DNA of 64,000 nt from Herbiconiux sp. SALV-R1 (GCF_013113715.1 NZ_CP053344.1:868001-932000); one strand, 5' to 3'; positions 47,165 to 56,741 are shown, numbered from the stretch's first letter. Notes: generated by a model not told the origin, from the letters alone. Numbers and translations: made by a program.

Positions 47165-48826
47165 TCACCCCACCCGCGCCGCAGCCCGCCCCGCGGCCCG
47201 CCCCGAGAACAGGCACCCCCCGAGGAACGTGCCCTCGAGCGCCCGGTACCCGTGCATCCCGCCCCCGCCGAACCCGCTTGCCTCACCCGCGGCGTACAGC
47301 CCCGGCACCGGCTCGCCCGCACTGTCGAGCGCCCGCCCGGCGAGATCGGTCTGGATGCCGCCGAGCGTCTTGCGCGTCAGCACGTGCAGCTTCACCGCGA
47401 TGAGCGGCCCCGCGGCCCGGTCGAGCAGCCGATGCGGCTTCGCCACCCTGATCAACCGGTCGCCGAGGTAACTCCGCGCCCCCCGGATGGCCGTCACCTG
47501 CGCATCCTTGCTGAACGTGTTGCCCAGCTCCCGGTCGCGCGCGTACACCTCGCGCCGCACCCGCTCCACGTCGAGCGGCCCGCCCTCGCCGCCCGGCTGC
47601 AGCCCGACCATGCCGTGCAGGAGTTCGGGCAGGCTCGACGCCACCACGAAGTCGGCACCCCGCTCCTTGAACGCCTCGACGGGCCCGGGAGCTCCCGGCC
47701 TCACCCGCTGCGCGAGCAGCTTGAGGTCCTTCCCCGTGAGATCGGGGTTCTGCTCGCTGCCCGAGAGGGCGAACTCCTTCTCAATGATGGCCTGCGTCAG
47801 CACGAACCAGCTGTGGTCGTGCCCCGTCGCCAGGATGTGTTCGAGCGTCGCCAGCGTGTCGAACCCCGGGAACAGCGGCGTGGGCAGCCGCCGCCCGGTG
47901 GCGTCGAGCCACAGCGGCGACGGCCCTGGGAGGATGCGGATGCCGTGGTCGGCCCACACCGGCGCATGGTTCGCGATGCCCTCGGTGTAGTGCCAGTGCC
48001 GGTCGGTGTTCACGAGGCGTGCGCCGGCGCGCTCGGTGATGCCGAGCATCCTGCCGTCGACGTGGGCGGGAACACCGGAGAGCATCGACCCGGGCGCGCG
48101 ACCGAGCCGCGCAGGCCAGAGCTGCCGCACGAGCTCGTGGTTGCCGCCGATGCCGCCGCTCGCGACGATCACCGCGCCGGCGCGCTCCTCGAACGACCCC
48201 ACCTCGTCGCGTGAACTCGCCTCCCCGCGCGCGGCAGTGCTCGGGCCCAGCACGGCGCCCGCGGCCCCCACCACCGCGCCGCCCTCGACGATCAGCTCGT
48301 CGACCCGGTGACGGTGCAGGATGCGCGCACGACCCTCCGACAGACCCTCCCGGAAGCGACGCACGAACGGGTCGAGCACGCCCGGCCCGGTGCCCCAGGT
48401 GATGTGGAAGCGGGGAACGGAGTTGCCGTGGCCGGTGGCGAGCCCGCCGCCGCGCTCGGCCCAGCCGACCACCGGGAAGAACCGCACCCCGCGCGACCGC
48501 AGCCAGGAGCGCTTCTCACCCGCGGCGAACTCCAGGTAGGCCTCGGCCCAGCGGGAGCCCCAGTCGTCTTCGGGCCGGTCGAAGGCGGCGCTGCCGAGCC
48601 AGTCCTGGCGGGCGAGGTCGAGGGAGTCGCGCACGCGCATCCGTCGTTGCTCCGGGCTGTCGACCAGGAAGATGCCGCCGAACGACCACCAGGCCTGCCC
48701 GCCGAGGGAGGCCGCAGGCTCCTGCTCGAGCACGGTCACGCGCTTGCCGGCGTCGAGCACCTCGCACGCGGCGACGAGCCCCGCGAGGCCCGCTCCCACC
48801 ACGACGACGTCGGTCGATGAGGGCAT
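47165..48826 (-). CDS. FAD-dependent dehydrogenase (KstD / fumarate-reductase-like)
   Basis: The 553-aa flavoprotein begins with an FAD-binding VVVVGAGLAGLVAA (GxGxxG, residues 8-20) and E at the end of the second strand (VLEQE), and has GGIGGN in the middle and a C-terminal LYAAGEASGFGGGGMHGYRALEGT, the FAD-closing motif of the succinate dehydrogenase / 3-ketosteroid dehydrogenase superfamily. The substrate cannot be told from sequence. Similar proteins are annotated as FAD-binding dehydrogenases in many actinobacteria. Confidence 0.85.
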   Translation of the reverse strand: MPSSTDVVVVGAGLAGLVAACEVLDAGKRVTVLEQEPAASLGGQAWWSFGGIFLVDSPEQRRMRVRDSLDLARQDWLGSAAFDRPEDDWGSRWAEAYLEFAAGEKRSWLRSRGVRFFPVVGWAERGGGLATGHGNSVPRFHITWGTGPGVLDPFVRRFREGLSEGRARILHRHRVDELIVEGGAVVGAAGAVLGPSTAARGEASSRDEVGSFEERAGAVIVASGGIGGNHELVRQLWPARLGRAPGSMLSGVPAHVDGRMLGITERAGARLVNTDRHWHYTEGIANHAPVWADHGIRILPGPSPLWLDATGRRLPTPLFPGFDTLATLEHILATGHDHSWFVLTQAIIEKEFALSGSEQNPDLTGKDLKLLAQRVRPGAPGPVEAFKERGADFVVASSLPELLHGMVGLQPGGEGGPLDVERVRREVYARDRELGNTFSKDAQVTAIRGARSYLGDRLIRVAKPHRLLDRAAGPLIAVKLHVLTRKTLGGIQTDLAGRALDSAGEPVPGLYAAGEASGFGGGGMHGYRALEGTFLGGCLFSGRAAGRAAARVG

Positions 48827-48865
48827 GGAGACTCCTTCGTCAACGGGACGGGAGGCCTGCCCGCC

Positions 48866-49279
48866 TCACTCGTCGAAGGTATTCACCATGGCATGCGCGG
48901 CGCGCTCGAGGTAACCCCAGAGCAGATCTCTGTCGGCGGGCGACAACTCGATAGAGTCGACCGCCACCCTCATGTGTGCGAGCCAGCGGTCGCGGGCGTC
49001 GGGGTTGACCTTGAACGGGTTGTGGCGCATGCGCAGGCGCGGGTGTCCGCGCTGCTCGCTGTAGGTGCCCGGCCCGCCCCAGTACTGCTCGAGGAACATC
49101 GTGAGGCGCTCGACCGCGCCGTCCCAGTCGTCGGCGGGGTACATCGGCTTCAGCACCGGGTCGGTCGCGACGCCCTCGTAGAACTTCGACACGAGCGCGA
49201 CGAAGGTGGGGTGCCCGCCGACCTGCTCGAAGAAGGTGCGCTCGGGCTGCTCCGGCCGCTTGGGGGTGAGCTCGATCAT
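48866..49279 (-). CDS. glbO: Truncated haemoglobin, group II
   Basis: The 137-aa product binds haem. The group II pattern is clear: [58 protein letters not shown] with the proximal His near residue 85, and a Trp (W) in the G helix ([11 protein letters not shown]). It probably handles oxygen or nitrogen-oxide stress. Length is that of GlbO from other actinobacteria. Confidence 0.93.
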   Translation of the reverse strand: MIELTPKRPEQPERTFFEQVGGHPTFVALVSKFYEGVATDPVLKPMYPADDWDGAVERLTMFLEQYWGGPGTYSEQRGHPRLRMRHNPFKVNPDARDRWLAHMRVAVDSIELSPADRDLLWGYLERAAHAMVNTFDE

Positions 49280-49354
49280 GGGTTCCTCGGAGGTCGGGTG
49301 GGGCGGGTCACGTCGTCGGGGCGGGTCGGGCGGGGCAGGGCGGGCGACCGCCCG

Positions 49355-50398
49355 TCAGTCCGCAGGGCCGTCGCCGCCCGGCTTGGCCCCGCGCGGTTTG
49401 CGGAGCCCGCGGGGCGGGGGTGTCTCGGCAGGAGCATCCGTCGCCGTCGCGATGGGCTTCGTGCGTGGCGGCCGCGCGCCGCGCACGCTCGCCGCGCCCT
49501 CGAAGCCCGAGAGCACCACGGAGTTGAGCGAGGGGAGCGTCACGTCGATCGCGTCGAGCGCCCGCTTCAGCCTGATGCGCAGCTCGCGCGCCACGTCGTC
49601 CTTCGCCGAGGTGCGCGTCTTCACCACGAGGCGGATGACGAGGGCCTCCGCCGAGATCGACTCCAGACCCCAGATCTCGGGCCGCTCGATGATGCGCGAG
49701 CGCCACTTGGGTTCGTCGGCCATCTCGACGGCGGTGGCGAGCATCCGTTCCTGCACCAGGTCGAGGTCGGCGTCGTAGGGGATGGCGAGGTCGATGATGG
49801 CCCGCGACCAGCCCTGCGACATGTTGCCGACCCGCAGGATCTCGCCGTTGCGCACGAACCACAGCGTGCCGTTCACGTCGCGCACCTGCGTGACCCTGAT
49901 GCCGACCGCCTCGACCACGCCCGTCGCCGGGCCGAGGTCGACCACGTCGCCCACGCCCAACTGGTCTTCGAACACCATGAACAGGCCGTTCAGCACGTCT
50001 TTCACGATGTTCTGCGCGCCGAAACCGAGGCCGGCGCCGAGGGCTGCGGTGAGCAGGGCCAGCGACCCGATGATGTTCGGGTCGATGGTGGTGATGACGA
50101 GGATGATCGCCACGACCACCACGGTGACGTTGATGACGTTCGTCAGCACGGTGCCGATGGTGCGCGTGCGCTGCACGATGCGCACGGCGGCGAGCGGCGA
50201 CGCCACGAGCGCCTGCGTGTCGGTGACGTTCTGCTTCTTCTTGACGCCGGAGACCACCTGGTCGACCAGGCGTTTCACCGCGTACAGGAGGATGGCGCGC
50301 GCGATGACCGCGACGACGATGATGATCAGAATGCCGATGGGTACCTGCCAGTCCTCGTAGAACGAGTTGACGGCTCCCCAGAAGGTGTCCCAGTTCAT
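49355..50398 (-). CDS. MscS-family mechanosensitive ion channel
   Basis: The 347-aa product has three to four membrane segments: near residues 20-40, 80-115 and the pore helix with GLGFGAQNIVKDVLNGLFMVFEDQ (near residue 130-155), which is the family signature. The soluble MscS vestibule domain follows (GDVVDLGPATGVVEAVGIR, VRNGEIL), and a Lys/Pro/Arg-rich tail ends the protein. It releases ions on hypo-osmotic shock. Confidence 0.93.
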   Translation of the reverse strand: MNWDTFWGAVNSFYEDWQVPIGILIIIVVAVIARAILLYAVKRLVDQVVSGVKKKQNVTDTQALVASPLAAVRIVQRTRTIGTVLTNVINVTVVVVAIILVITTIDPNIIGSLALLTAALGAGLGFGAQNIVKDVLNGLFMVFEDQLGVGDVVDLGPATGVVEAVGIRVTQVRDVNGTLWFVRNGEILRVGNMSQGWSRAIIDLAIPYDADLDLVQERMLATAVEMADEPKWRSRIIERPEIWGLESISAEALVIRLVVKTRTSAKDDVARELRIRLKRALDAIDVTLPSLNSVVLSGFEGAASVRGARPPRTKPIATATDAPAETPPPRGLRKPRGAKPGGDGPAD

Positions 50399-50450
50399 AT
50401 GCCTCCGAGCCTACGCGCGTCGCCTTGGCGGCAGGTGTGTGGGGGCGGGT

Positions 50451-50515
50451 GAACGGTATGAGAAGCGCTGCGCCGAGCCCCCTCCAGGCTCGACGCCACG
50501 GTTCTCATACCGTTC
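50451..50515 (-). repeat. Inverted repeat after pepN
   Basis: GAACGGTATGAGAA (50451-50464) pairs perfectly with TTCTCATACCGTTC (50502-50515), and a second stem GAGCC/GGCTC lies inside. It lies between pepN and the mscS-type gene, so it may end pepN transcription, although no clear U-run follows. Confidence 0.6.
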
Positions 50516-50537
50516 GCCGCGCAACCGCGCGCGCCCG

Positions 50538-53084
50538 CTAGCGCTGGTCGCGCGCCTGCGCCGCCAGCGCCCGATCGACCCCCGCGAGGTTCTCGATCAC
50601 GATGCGGCGGAGCGCGGGCGGCTCGGGGTTGGCGTCGAGCCAGGCGGCGGTGGCGTCGCGCAGCTCCTGGTTCGCGAGGGCCGCCGGGTAGAGCCCGTTG
50701 ATCACCGACGACGCGATGGCGTAGCTGCGGGTCTCCCACAGCGTCTGCAGCGACTCGAAGTAGCGGCCGACGAGCGGCTCGAACAGCGTCGGGTCGCTCG
50801 CCCGCTGGAAGCCGAGGCCGGTGGCGCGCACGATCGCGTTGGGGGCGGTGTCGACCGCCACCAGCGAGTCGAACGCCGCGGTCTTGCCTTCGAGCGTCGG
50901 GATCGCCGCGCGGGCGTGGGCCGCCGACTGGGCACCGGAGGCCGTGTTGTCGGCCTCGAGCGTCGCCGCGATCTCGGCCTCGCCCGCCTTGCCGCCCGCC
51001 ACCAGGGCGATGAGCAGCTCCCAGGTGAGGTCGGTGTCGATCTCGAGTCCCTCGAGCTCGACCGTGCCGTTGGCGAGGTGCCCCACGTTCTCCAGCTGCT
51101 CCTCCGTGGTGGCGAGAGCGGCGAAGAACTTCACGAACTGGAACTGCGCGTCGGAGCCGGGCGCCGCGTCGAGCGCCAGCTTCCACAGCGCGGTCGCGGC
51201 CTCCGCGATGGTCTCGTCACGCGCATCCGGTGCCACATAGCTCGAGGCGGTGAGCACGAGCTGACCGAGCACGGTGCGGATGGTCGTCGACTCGGTCTCG
51301 GTGGCGATGTTGCCGAGAACCAGGCGCACGAAGTCGCGGGCCGGGGTCTCGGCGTCGCGGGTCGAGTCCCAGGCGGAACCCCACACGAGCGATCGCGCGA
51401 GGGGCGACTCGATGGAGGCGAGGTGGTCGATGGCGGTGTCGAGCGAGTAGCCATCGAGGCGGATCTTCGCGTACGCCAGGTCGTCGTCGTTCAGCAGCAC
51501 GAGCGCCGGCCGTGCGCGGCCCTTCAGCTCGGGCACCTCGGTGCGTTCGCCGTCGACGTCGAGCTCGACGCGGTAGGTGCGCACGAGCTTGCCGTCTTCG
51601 ATGTCGTAGAAGCCGATCGCGAGGCGGTGCGGGCGGATGGTCGGCCACTCCAGCGGCGCCTCCTGCAGCACGGCGAACGAGGTGATCTCGTCGTTCTCGT
51701 CGTACTCGATGGCGGGGCGCAGCGTGTTGACACCCGCCGTCTCGAGCCACAGCTGCGACCACTCGGTGAGGTCGCGGCCGCTCGTCTTCTCGAGCTCGAC
51801 GAGCAGGTCGGTGAGCTCGGTGTTGGCGAACTGGTGCTTGTTCACGTAGGCGGCGACACCCTTCATGAACTCCTCCTGGCCCACCCAGGCCACGAGCTGC
51901 TTCAGCACCGAGGCGCCCTTGGCGTAGGTGATGCCGTCGAAGTTCACCTGCACGGCTTCGAGGTCGTTGATGGGGGCGACGATCGGATGCGTCGACGGCA
52001 GCTGGTCTTGCCGGTAGGCCCAGCTCTTCTCCATGGCGGCGAAGGTCGTCCACGCCTCCTTCCACTCCGTCGCCTCGGCGGCGGCGAGGGTCGACATGTA
52101 CTCGGCGAACGACTCGTTCAGCCACAGGTCGTTCCACCAGCGCATGGTGACGAGGTCGCCGAACCACATGTGGGCGAGCTCGTGCAGGATGGTGATGACC
52201 CGGCGCTCGCGCACCGCATCCGTCACCTTCGAGCGGAACACGTAGGTCTCGGTGAAGGTCACCGCACCCGCGTTCTCCATGGCGCCCGCGTTGAACTCGG
52301 GGACGAAGAGCTGGTCGTACTTCGCGAAGGGGTAGGGGAAGTCGTACTGCTCCTCGTAGAAGGCGAAGCCCTCGCGGGTCTTCTCGAAGATGTAGTCGGC
52401 GTCCATGTACTGCGAGAGGGATGCGCGGCTGAACACCCCGAGCGGGATGACACGGCCGTCGGCGCTCGTCAGCTCGCTGCGCTCGACCACGTAGGGGCCG
52501 GCGACCAGGGCGGTGATGTAGGAGGAGATGCGGGGGGTAGGTTCGAAGGCCCAGGTCTTGCTCTGGCCGGCCACCGCATCCGTCGGCTCGGGGGTGGGGG
52601 AGTTCGACACGACCTCCCAGTAGTCGGGGGCGGTGACGGTGAAGGCGAAGGTGGCCTTGAGGTCGGGCTGCTCGAACACCGCGAACATGCGGCGGGAGTC
52701 GGGAACCTCGAACTGGGAGTAGAGGTAGACCTCGTCGTCGACCGGGTCGACGAAGCGGTGGAGGCCCTCGCCGGTGTTGGTGTAGATCATGTCGGCGTCG
52801 ACCACGAGCTCGTTCTCCGCCTGCAGCGAAGGCAACTGGATGCGCACGCCGTCGCTCACCTCGGCCGGGTCGAGCGACTCGCCGTTCAGGGTGACCGCGT
52901 GCACGGTGCGGGTGATGGCGTCGACGAAGGTCGAGGCGCCCGGCGTGGCGGTGAAACGGATGGTGGTGGTGCTGCGGAACGTCTCGGGACCTGTTGTGAG
53001 GTCGAGCACGACGTCGTAGCTCGAGGTGTCGACGATCGCGGCACGCTCGCGGGCTTCTGCGCGGGTGAGGTTTTCTCCAGGCAC
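50538..53084 (-). CDS. pepN: Aminopeptidase N
   Basis: The 848-aa zinc metallopeptidase (M1 family) removes N-terminal residues from peptides. The GAMENAGAVTF substrate-binding motif and HELAHMWFGDLV with the HExxH-type zinc site are visible, with a downstream Glu in WLNESFAEY as third ligand. The C-terminal ERAP1-like helical domain covers residues 520-840. The length is typical of actinobacterial PepN. Confidence 0.96.
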   Translation of the reverse strand: MPGENLTRAEARERAAIVDTSSYDVVLDLTTGPETFRSTTTIRFTATPGASTFVDAITRTVHAVTLNGESLDPAEVSDGVRIQLPSLQAENELVVDADMIYTNTGEGLHRFVDPVDDEVYLYSQFEVPDSRRMFAVFEQPDLKATFAFTVTAPDYWEVVSNSPTPEPTDAVAGQSKTWAFEPTPRISSYITALVAGPYVVERSELTSADGRVIPLGVFSRASLSQYMDADYIFEKTREGFAFYEEQYDFPYPFAKYDQLFVPEFNAGAMENAGAVTFTETYVFRSKVTDAVRERRVITILHELAHMWFGDLVTMRWWNDLWLNESFAEYMSTLAAAEATEWKEAWTTFAAMEKSWAYRQDQLPSTHPIVAPINDLEAVQVNFDGITYAKGASVLKQLVAWVGQEEFMKGVAAYVNKHQFANTELTDLLVELEKTSGRDLTEWSQLWLETAGVNTLRPAIEYDENDEITSFAVLQEAPLEWPTIRPHRLAIGFYDIEDGKLVRTYRVELDVDGERTEVPELKGRARPALVLLNDDDLAYAKIRLDGYSLDTAIDHLASIESPLARSLVWGSAWDSTRDAETPARDFVRLVLGNIATETESTTIRTVLGQLVLTASSYVAPDARDETIAEAATALWKLALDAAPGSDAQFQFVKFFAALATTEEQLENVGHLANGTVELEGLEIDTDLTWELLIALVAGGKAGEAEIAATLEADNTASGAQSAAHARAAIPTLEGKTAAFDSLVAVDTAPNAIVRATGLGFQRASDPTLFEPLVGRYFESLQTLWETRSYAIASSVINGLYPAALANQELRDATAAWLDANPEPPALRRIVIENLAGVDRALAAQARDQR

Positions 53085-53177
53085 TTGGCTCTCCTATTCG
53101 ATTGCGTCTTCAGCCTAGTCAGATGCGGGTCGGCGGCCAGGCGGATCTCTGTCGGTGGCGAGTGGTTGGATGGGGGC

Positions 53178-53789
53178 ATGACTACCGAGAAGACCGCCGT
53201 CGATTTCTGGTTCGACCCCTCGTGCCCCTGGGCCTGGATGACCTCCCGCTGGGTCGACGAGGTGGCCGAGCACCGCGACCTCGACGTCACCTGGCACATC
53301 ATGAGCCTGGCCGTGCTGAACGAAGACCGCGACGACATCCCCGACTCCTACAAGGCGTTCTTCCCGCGGGCGCTGCGCTACACGCGGCTCGTGGCCGCCG
53401 CCTCCGAGCTGCACGGGCCCGAGGTGGTGAAGCCGCTGTACGACGCGCTCGGCACGCGCATCCACCCCGGCGGTTCGCTCGACCCCGACGAGGTCATCCC
53501 CGCGGCGCTCGCCGAGGTGGGGCTGCCCGCGTCACTCGCCGCCTACTCCGAGAGCGACGAGTACGACGAGCAGATGCGCGCCTCGCACTTCGACGGCATC
53601 AACCGGGTCGGCCAAGACGTCGGCACCCCCGTCATCGCCGTGAACGGCACCGCGTTCTTCGGCCCGGTCATCAGCCCGGCCCCCACGGGTGAGATCGCGC
53701 TGACGCTGTGGGACGGCGTGGTCGCCGCCGCCTCCTACGACGGCTTCTTCGAACTCAAGCGCTCCCGCACCCGCGACCCCCAGTTCTAG
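53178..53789 (+). CDS. DsbA-fold oxidoreductase, Rv2466c-like
   Basis: The 203-aa product has the thioredoxin-fold active site DPSCPWAWMTSRW, and the whole N-terminal half resembles mycothiol-dependent reductase Rv2466c of Mycobacterium. In that enzyme the motif is CPWC; here the second Cys is Ala (CPWA), so the protein can only act by a monothiol mechanism. The ATG at 53178 lies 6 nt after TTGGAT, so the start is probably leaderless. It is divergent from pepN. Confidence 0.88.
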   Translation: MTTEKTAVDFWFDPSCPWAWMTSRWVDEVAEHRDLDVTWHIMSLAVLNEDRDDIPDSYKAFFPRALRYTRLVAAASELHGPEVVKPLYDALGTRIHPGGSLDPDEVIPAALAEVGLPASLAAYSESDEYDEQMRASHFDGINRVGQDVGTPVIAVNGTAFFGPVISPAPTGEIALTLWDGVVAAASYDGFFELKRSRTRDPQF

Positions 53790-54466
53790 AGCACGATGCG
53801 TGCGGTCGTGACGAGCATGATCGCCAGGAGTGCCGCGGTGGTCGTCCAGAAGGCCGCCAAGACGAGCGGATGCGCCCGGCCCGAGCGGGGGCCGGCGCCG
53901 GCCCCCGGGGTGCGTGGGTGACGGAGAAACCACCACAGCGCGTAGCCGACGAGTCCGGCGAGGCCGAGCGCGGAGCTCGCGTACTGCAGCCAGGCGGCGA
54001 CAGGAACGCCGGCGACAGGTGCGTCGAGAACGGGGAGGGCGGCACCCAAGCGGCCGGTGTGGGTGAAGGCGTCCCACACGATGTGGGTGAGGATGCCGAT
54101 CACCGCTGCCAGCACGGCGCCACCGATGGTCGCTGCCGCCGAGCGGCCGCGGTCGCGCCAGAGGGTGCGAGCGCCGTCGGCGGGGGAGCCCGCCCAACCC
54201 GGCGGAAGGCGCTCGCCGAGGGCGCGGGGGAGTACGCCAGGCAGCACCGGTCGCGCCACGATGCGCCACAGTGCGAAGATCGCGAGCGCTACGGGCAGAT
54301 CGACCAGCAGGAGCCCGGGCCAGCCGTGTGTGACGCCGTACCCGTGACCGGCGCTCACGAACAGCGGGAGGTCGGGCGTCATCGCCCCGATGGCCACCGC
54401 GCCGGCCGGCAGCGGCGTGCGCACGAACGGAAGCGCCGCGACTGCGTGGCTGATCGTGAACGGCAC
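53786..54466 (-). CDS. DUF4184 membrane protein
   Basis: The 226-aa product begins PFTISHAVAALPF and shows GAMTPDLPLF, the DUF4184 pattern (related to membrane-bound metal-dependent hydrolases), then several membrane segments (near residues 55-75, 110-135, 155-180 and 200-224). His and Asp in SHAV and TPD and HIVWDAFTHTG could bind metal. It overlaps the neighbouring gene by 4 nt at the 3' end, convergent. Confidence 0.8.
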   Translation of the reverse strand: MPFTISHAVAALPFVRTPLPAGAVAIGAMTPDLPLFVSAGHGYGVTHGWPGLLLVDLPVALAIFALWRIVARPVLPGVLPRALGERLPPGWAGSPADGARTLWRDRGRSAAATIGGAVLAAVIGILTHIVWDAFTHTGRLGAALPVLDAPVAGVPVAAWLQYASSALGLAGLVGYALWWFLRHPRTPGAGAGPRSGRAHPLVLAAFWTTTAALLAIMLVTTARIVL

Positions 54467-54536
54467 CGGCGCAGCCTAACCCGCCTCCGTGGCACGACGC
54501 CGGGTGCGAGTCGGAGGGGCGCAATATGCTGAGGGG

Positions 54537-55025
54537 ATGCGCATCCACATCGGCACCGATCACGCCGGACTCGAGTTCAGCCGTCACATCAACGAGCACC
54601 TCACCGCCCTCGGCCACGAGGTCGTCGACCACGGGCCCGAGAGCTACGACCCCATCGACGACTACCCCTCGTTCTGCATCAACGCCGCGCACGCCGTGGT
54701 CGAAGACCAGCGGGCCGGCGTCGAGTCGCTCGGTGTGGTGTTCGGGGGCTCGGGCAACGGCGAGCAGATCTCGGCGAACAAGGTGCAGGGGGTGCGCGCG
54801 GCCCTGGTGTGGAACGAGTCGACCGCGAAGCTCGCCCGCCAGCACAACGACGCCAACGTCATCTCCATCGGCGCGCGCCAGCACACCGTCGAGGAGGCCA
54901 CCGCCCTCATCGACTTCTTCGTGAACGAGCCGTTCTCGCTCGAGGAGCGGCACGTGCGGCGCATCGCGCAGATCGCCGAGTACGAGACCACCGGCACCAT
55001 CACCGACCGCGTCGTCGACGCCTAG
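54537..55025 (+). CDS. rpiB: Ribose-5-phosphate isomerase B
   Basis: The 162-aa product interconverts ribose-5-P and ribulose-5-P. The family motif IGTDHAGLEFSRHINEHL opens the protein (short form shown), GGSGNGEQISANKVQGVRAAL holds the phosphate and base-catalyst region, and NDANVISIGARQ is typical. TATGCT ends 6 nt before the ATG, and GAGGGG also fits a ribosome site. Confidence 0.95.
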   Translation: MRIHIGTDHAGLEFSRHINEHLTALGHEVVDHGPESYDPIDDYPSFCINAAHAVVEDQRAGVESLGVVFGGSGNGEQISANKVQGVRAALVWNESTAKLARQHNDANVISIGARQHTVEEATALIDFFVNEPFSLEERHVRRIAQIAEYETTGTITDRVVDA

Positions 55026-55039
55026 GCGTCGGAGCAACC

Positions 55040-56095
55040 GTGCCCGAGGGCCATTCCGTCCACCGCATCGCCCGCCAGTTCGCCCGCAACTTCGTGGGCC
55101 GGCAGGTCTCGGCGAGCTCCCCGCAGGGGCGCTTCGCCGAGGGCGCCGCGCTGCTCGACGGCCGCACCATGACGGCGGCCCGCGCCGTGGGCAAGCAGAT
55201 GTTCCTCGAGTTCGGCGACGACCTCTGGCTGCGCGTGCACCTCGGCATCTACGGCGCCTGGGACTTCGCCGGCGAGATCACCGCCGACGCCACCATCCGC
55301 TCGGCGGGCGGCCGGATGGGCCAGACCAATCAGCGGGGAACGGATGCGGCAGCCGGTGACGGCGGCGACTCCCCGGCCGACATCCTGGGCCGTCAGGGCG
55401 AGGGCACCCTCGACGAGCTGGCGATCGACGACGCCGACGGCGAGGACTCGATCAGCTCCATCGGCGCCCCCCGCCGCTCGCGCCTCCGCATGTCGGAGCA
55501 GGAGAAGGAGGGCGAGGAGCTCACCGAGTTCCCGCCCCCGCCCGTGGGTGCCGTGCGCGTGCGCCTGCTCACCGACACCGCCGTCGCCGACCTCCGCGGC
55601 CCCACCGCCTGCGAGGTGCTCGACCCCGCCCAGGTCGCCCAGGTGATCGCGAAGCTCGGGCCCGATCCGCTGCTTGACGCCTCCACCGAGGCCGAGCAGC
55701 GCTTCGTCGACGCGGTGCGCAAGAAGCCCACGGTCATCGCGCTCCTGCTCATGGACCAGTCGGTGGTGAGCGGCATCGGCAACGTCTACCGCGCCGAGAT
55801 GCTCTTCCGCGCCCGCCTCAACCCGCACACCCCCGGCAAGCTCGTGCCCGAGGAGACCGCGCGGGCGCTCTGGCGCGACTGGGCGTACCTGCTCGACCTC
55901 GGCGTGCGCACCGGCCAGATGATGACCATGGACGACCTCTCCGACGACGACTACGTCAAGGCCATGGCCAACCGCGCCGACCGCCACTGGGTCTACAAGC
56001 GCGAAGGGCTGCCCTGCCGCGTCTGCGGCACCCACATCGTGCTCGAGGAGCTCGGCGGCCGCAAGCTGTACTGGTGCCCGAAAGACCAGGCCTGA
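55040..56095 (+). CDS. nei: Fpg/Nei-family DNA glycosylase
   Basis: The 351-aa product removes oxidised bases. It starts (GTG 55040) with PEGHSVHRIA, where Pro2 and Glu3 are the catalytic residues, has QSVVSGIGNVYRAEMLF (helix-two-turn-helix), and ends with a zinc finger CRVCGTHIV...YWCPKDQ. It is longer than the usual 260-300 aa because of an acidic, low-complexity insert at about residues 95-155. It is 14 nt downstream of rpiB and probably in one unit with the next two genes. Confidence 0.9.
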   Translation: MPEGHSVHRIARQFARNFVGRQVSASSPQGRFAEGAALLDGRTMTAARAVGKQMFLEFGDDLWLRVHLGIYGAWDFAGEITADATIRSAGGRMGQTNQRGTDAAAGDGGDSPADILGRQGEGTLDELAIDDADGEDSISSIGAPRRSRLRMSEQEKEGEELTEFPPPPVGAVRVRLLTDTAVADLRGPTACEVLDPAQVAQVIAKLGPDPLLDASTEAEQRFVDAVRKKPTVIALLLMDQSVVSGIGNVYRAEMLFRARLNPHTPGKLVPEETARALWRDWAYLLDLGVRTGQMMTMDDLSDDDYVKAMANRADRHWVYKREGLPCRVCGTHIVLEELGGRKLYWCPKDQA

Positions 56096-56096
56096 G

Positions 56097-56741
56097 ATGC
56101 GCCACAACCCCGTCTTCGAGCTCACCGACGAGAACGAGATCCGCCGCCTCGTGCGCGAGAACCCGTGGGCCACGATCGTCTCGACCACCTCGAAGGGCCT
56201 CGTCGCCTCGCACTACCCGGTGCTGCTCGACGAGCGTGACGGCGCATCCGCTGGCCTCGCCCTGCTCAGTCACGTCGGTCGCCCCGACGAACGCCTGCAC
56301 GAGTGGGGCGAGCACGAGGTGATGGTGGTCATTCAGGGCCCGCACGGCTACATCTCCCCGGGCTGGTACGACGCGAACCCGGCGGTGCCCACCTGGAACT
56401 TCGTCACCGCCCACCTCTACGGCGTGCCCGAGATCCTGCCAGCCGACGAGAACCTCCGGGTGCTCGAACAGCTCGTCGACCACTTCGAAGACCCGATGCC
56501 CGAACCGAGACGGATGCGCGGCACCGCCGAGAACTCCGAGTACGCCGACCGCATCTCGGCCGGCACCGTCGGCTTCCGTCTGCCCGTCAGCCGCTTCGTC
56601 GCCAAGGTGAAGATGAGCCAGAACCGCCCGCCCGAGACGGTCGGGCGCATCGTCGCCGAGCTCGACGGCGACGGGCCCTACGCCAGCCCCGCGCTTGCGG
56701 CCGAGGTGCGGCGGGCGAATCCCGGGGTCTTCGGAGCATGA
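56097..56741 (+). CDS. FMN-binding PaiB-like protein
   Basis: The 214-aa product matches the PaiB/FMN-binding negative transcriptional regulator family: NPWATIVSTTSKGLVASHYPVLLD, YISPGWYD, VPTWNFVTAHLYG and MRGTAENSEYADRI are recognisable segments. It has the flavin-reductase-like split-barrel fold and is likely a flavin-binding enzyme or regulator. It starts one nt after nei ends and is coupled by ATGA to the amidohydrolase gene. Confidence 0.9.
   Translation: MRHNPVFELTDENEIRRLVRENPWATIVSTTSKGLVASHYPVLLDERDGASAGLALLSHVGRPDERLHEWGEHEVMVVIQGPHGYISPGWYDANPAVPTWNFVTAHLYGVPEILPADENLRVLEQLVDHFEDPMPEPRRMRGTAENSEYADRISAGTVGFRLPVSRFVAKVKMSQNRPPETVGRIVAELDGDGPYASPALAAEVRRANPGVFGA

Noticed and set aside
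50367-53789. Plus-strand frame of 1140 codons across pepN
   Set aside because: Antisense shadow of pepN that runs into the real start of the DsbA-like gene at 53178.
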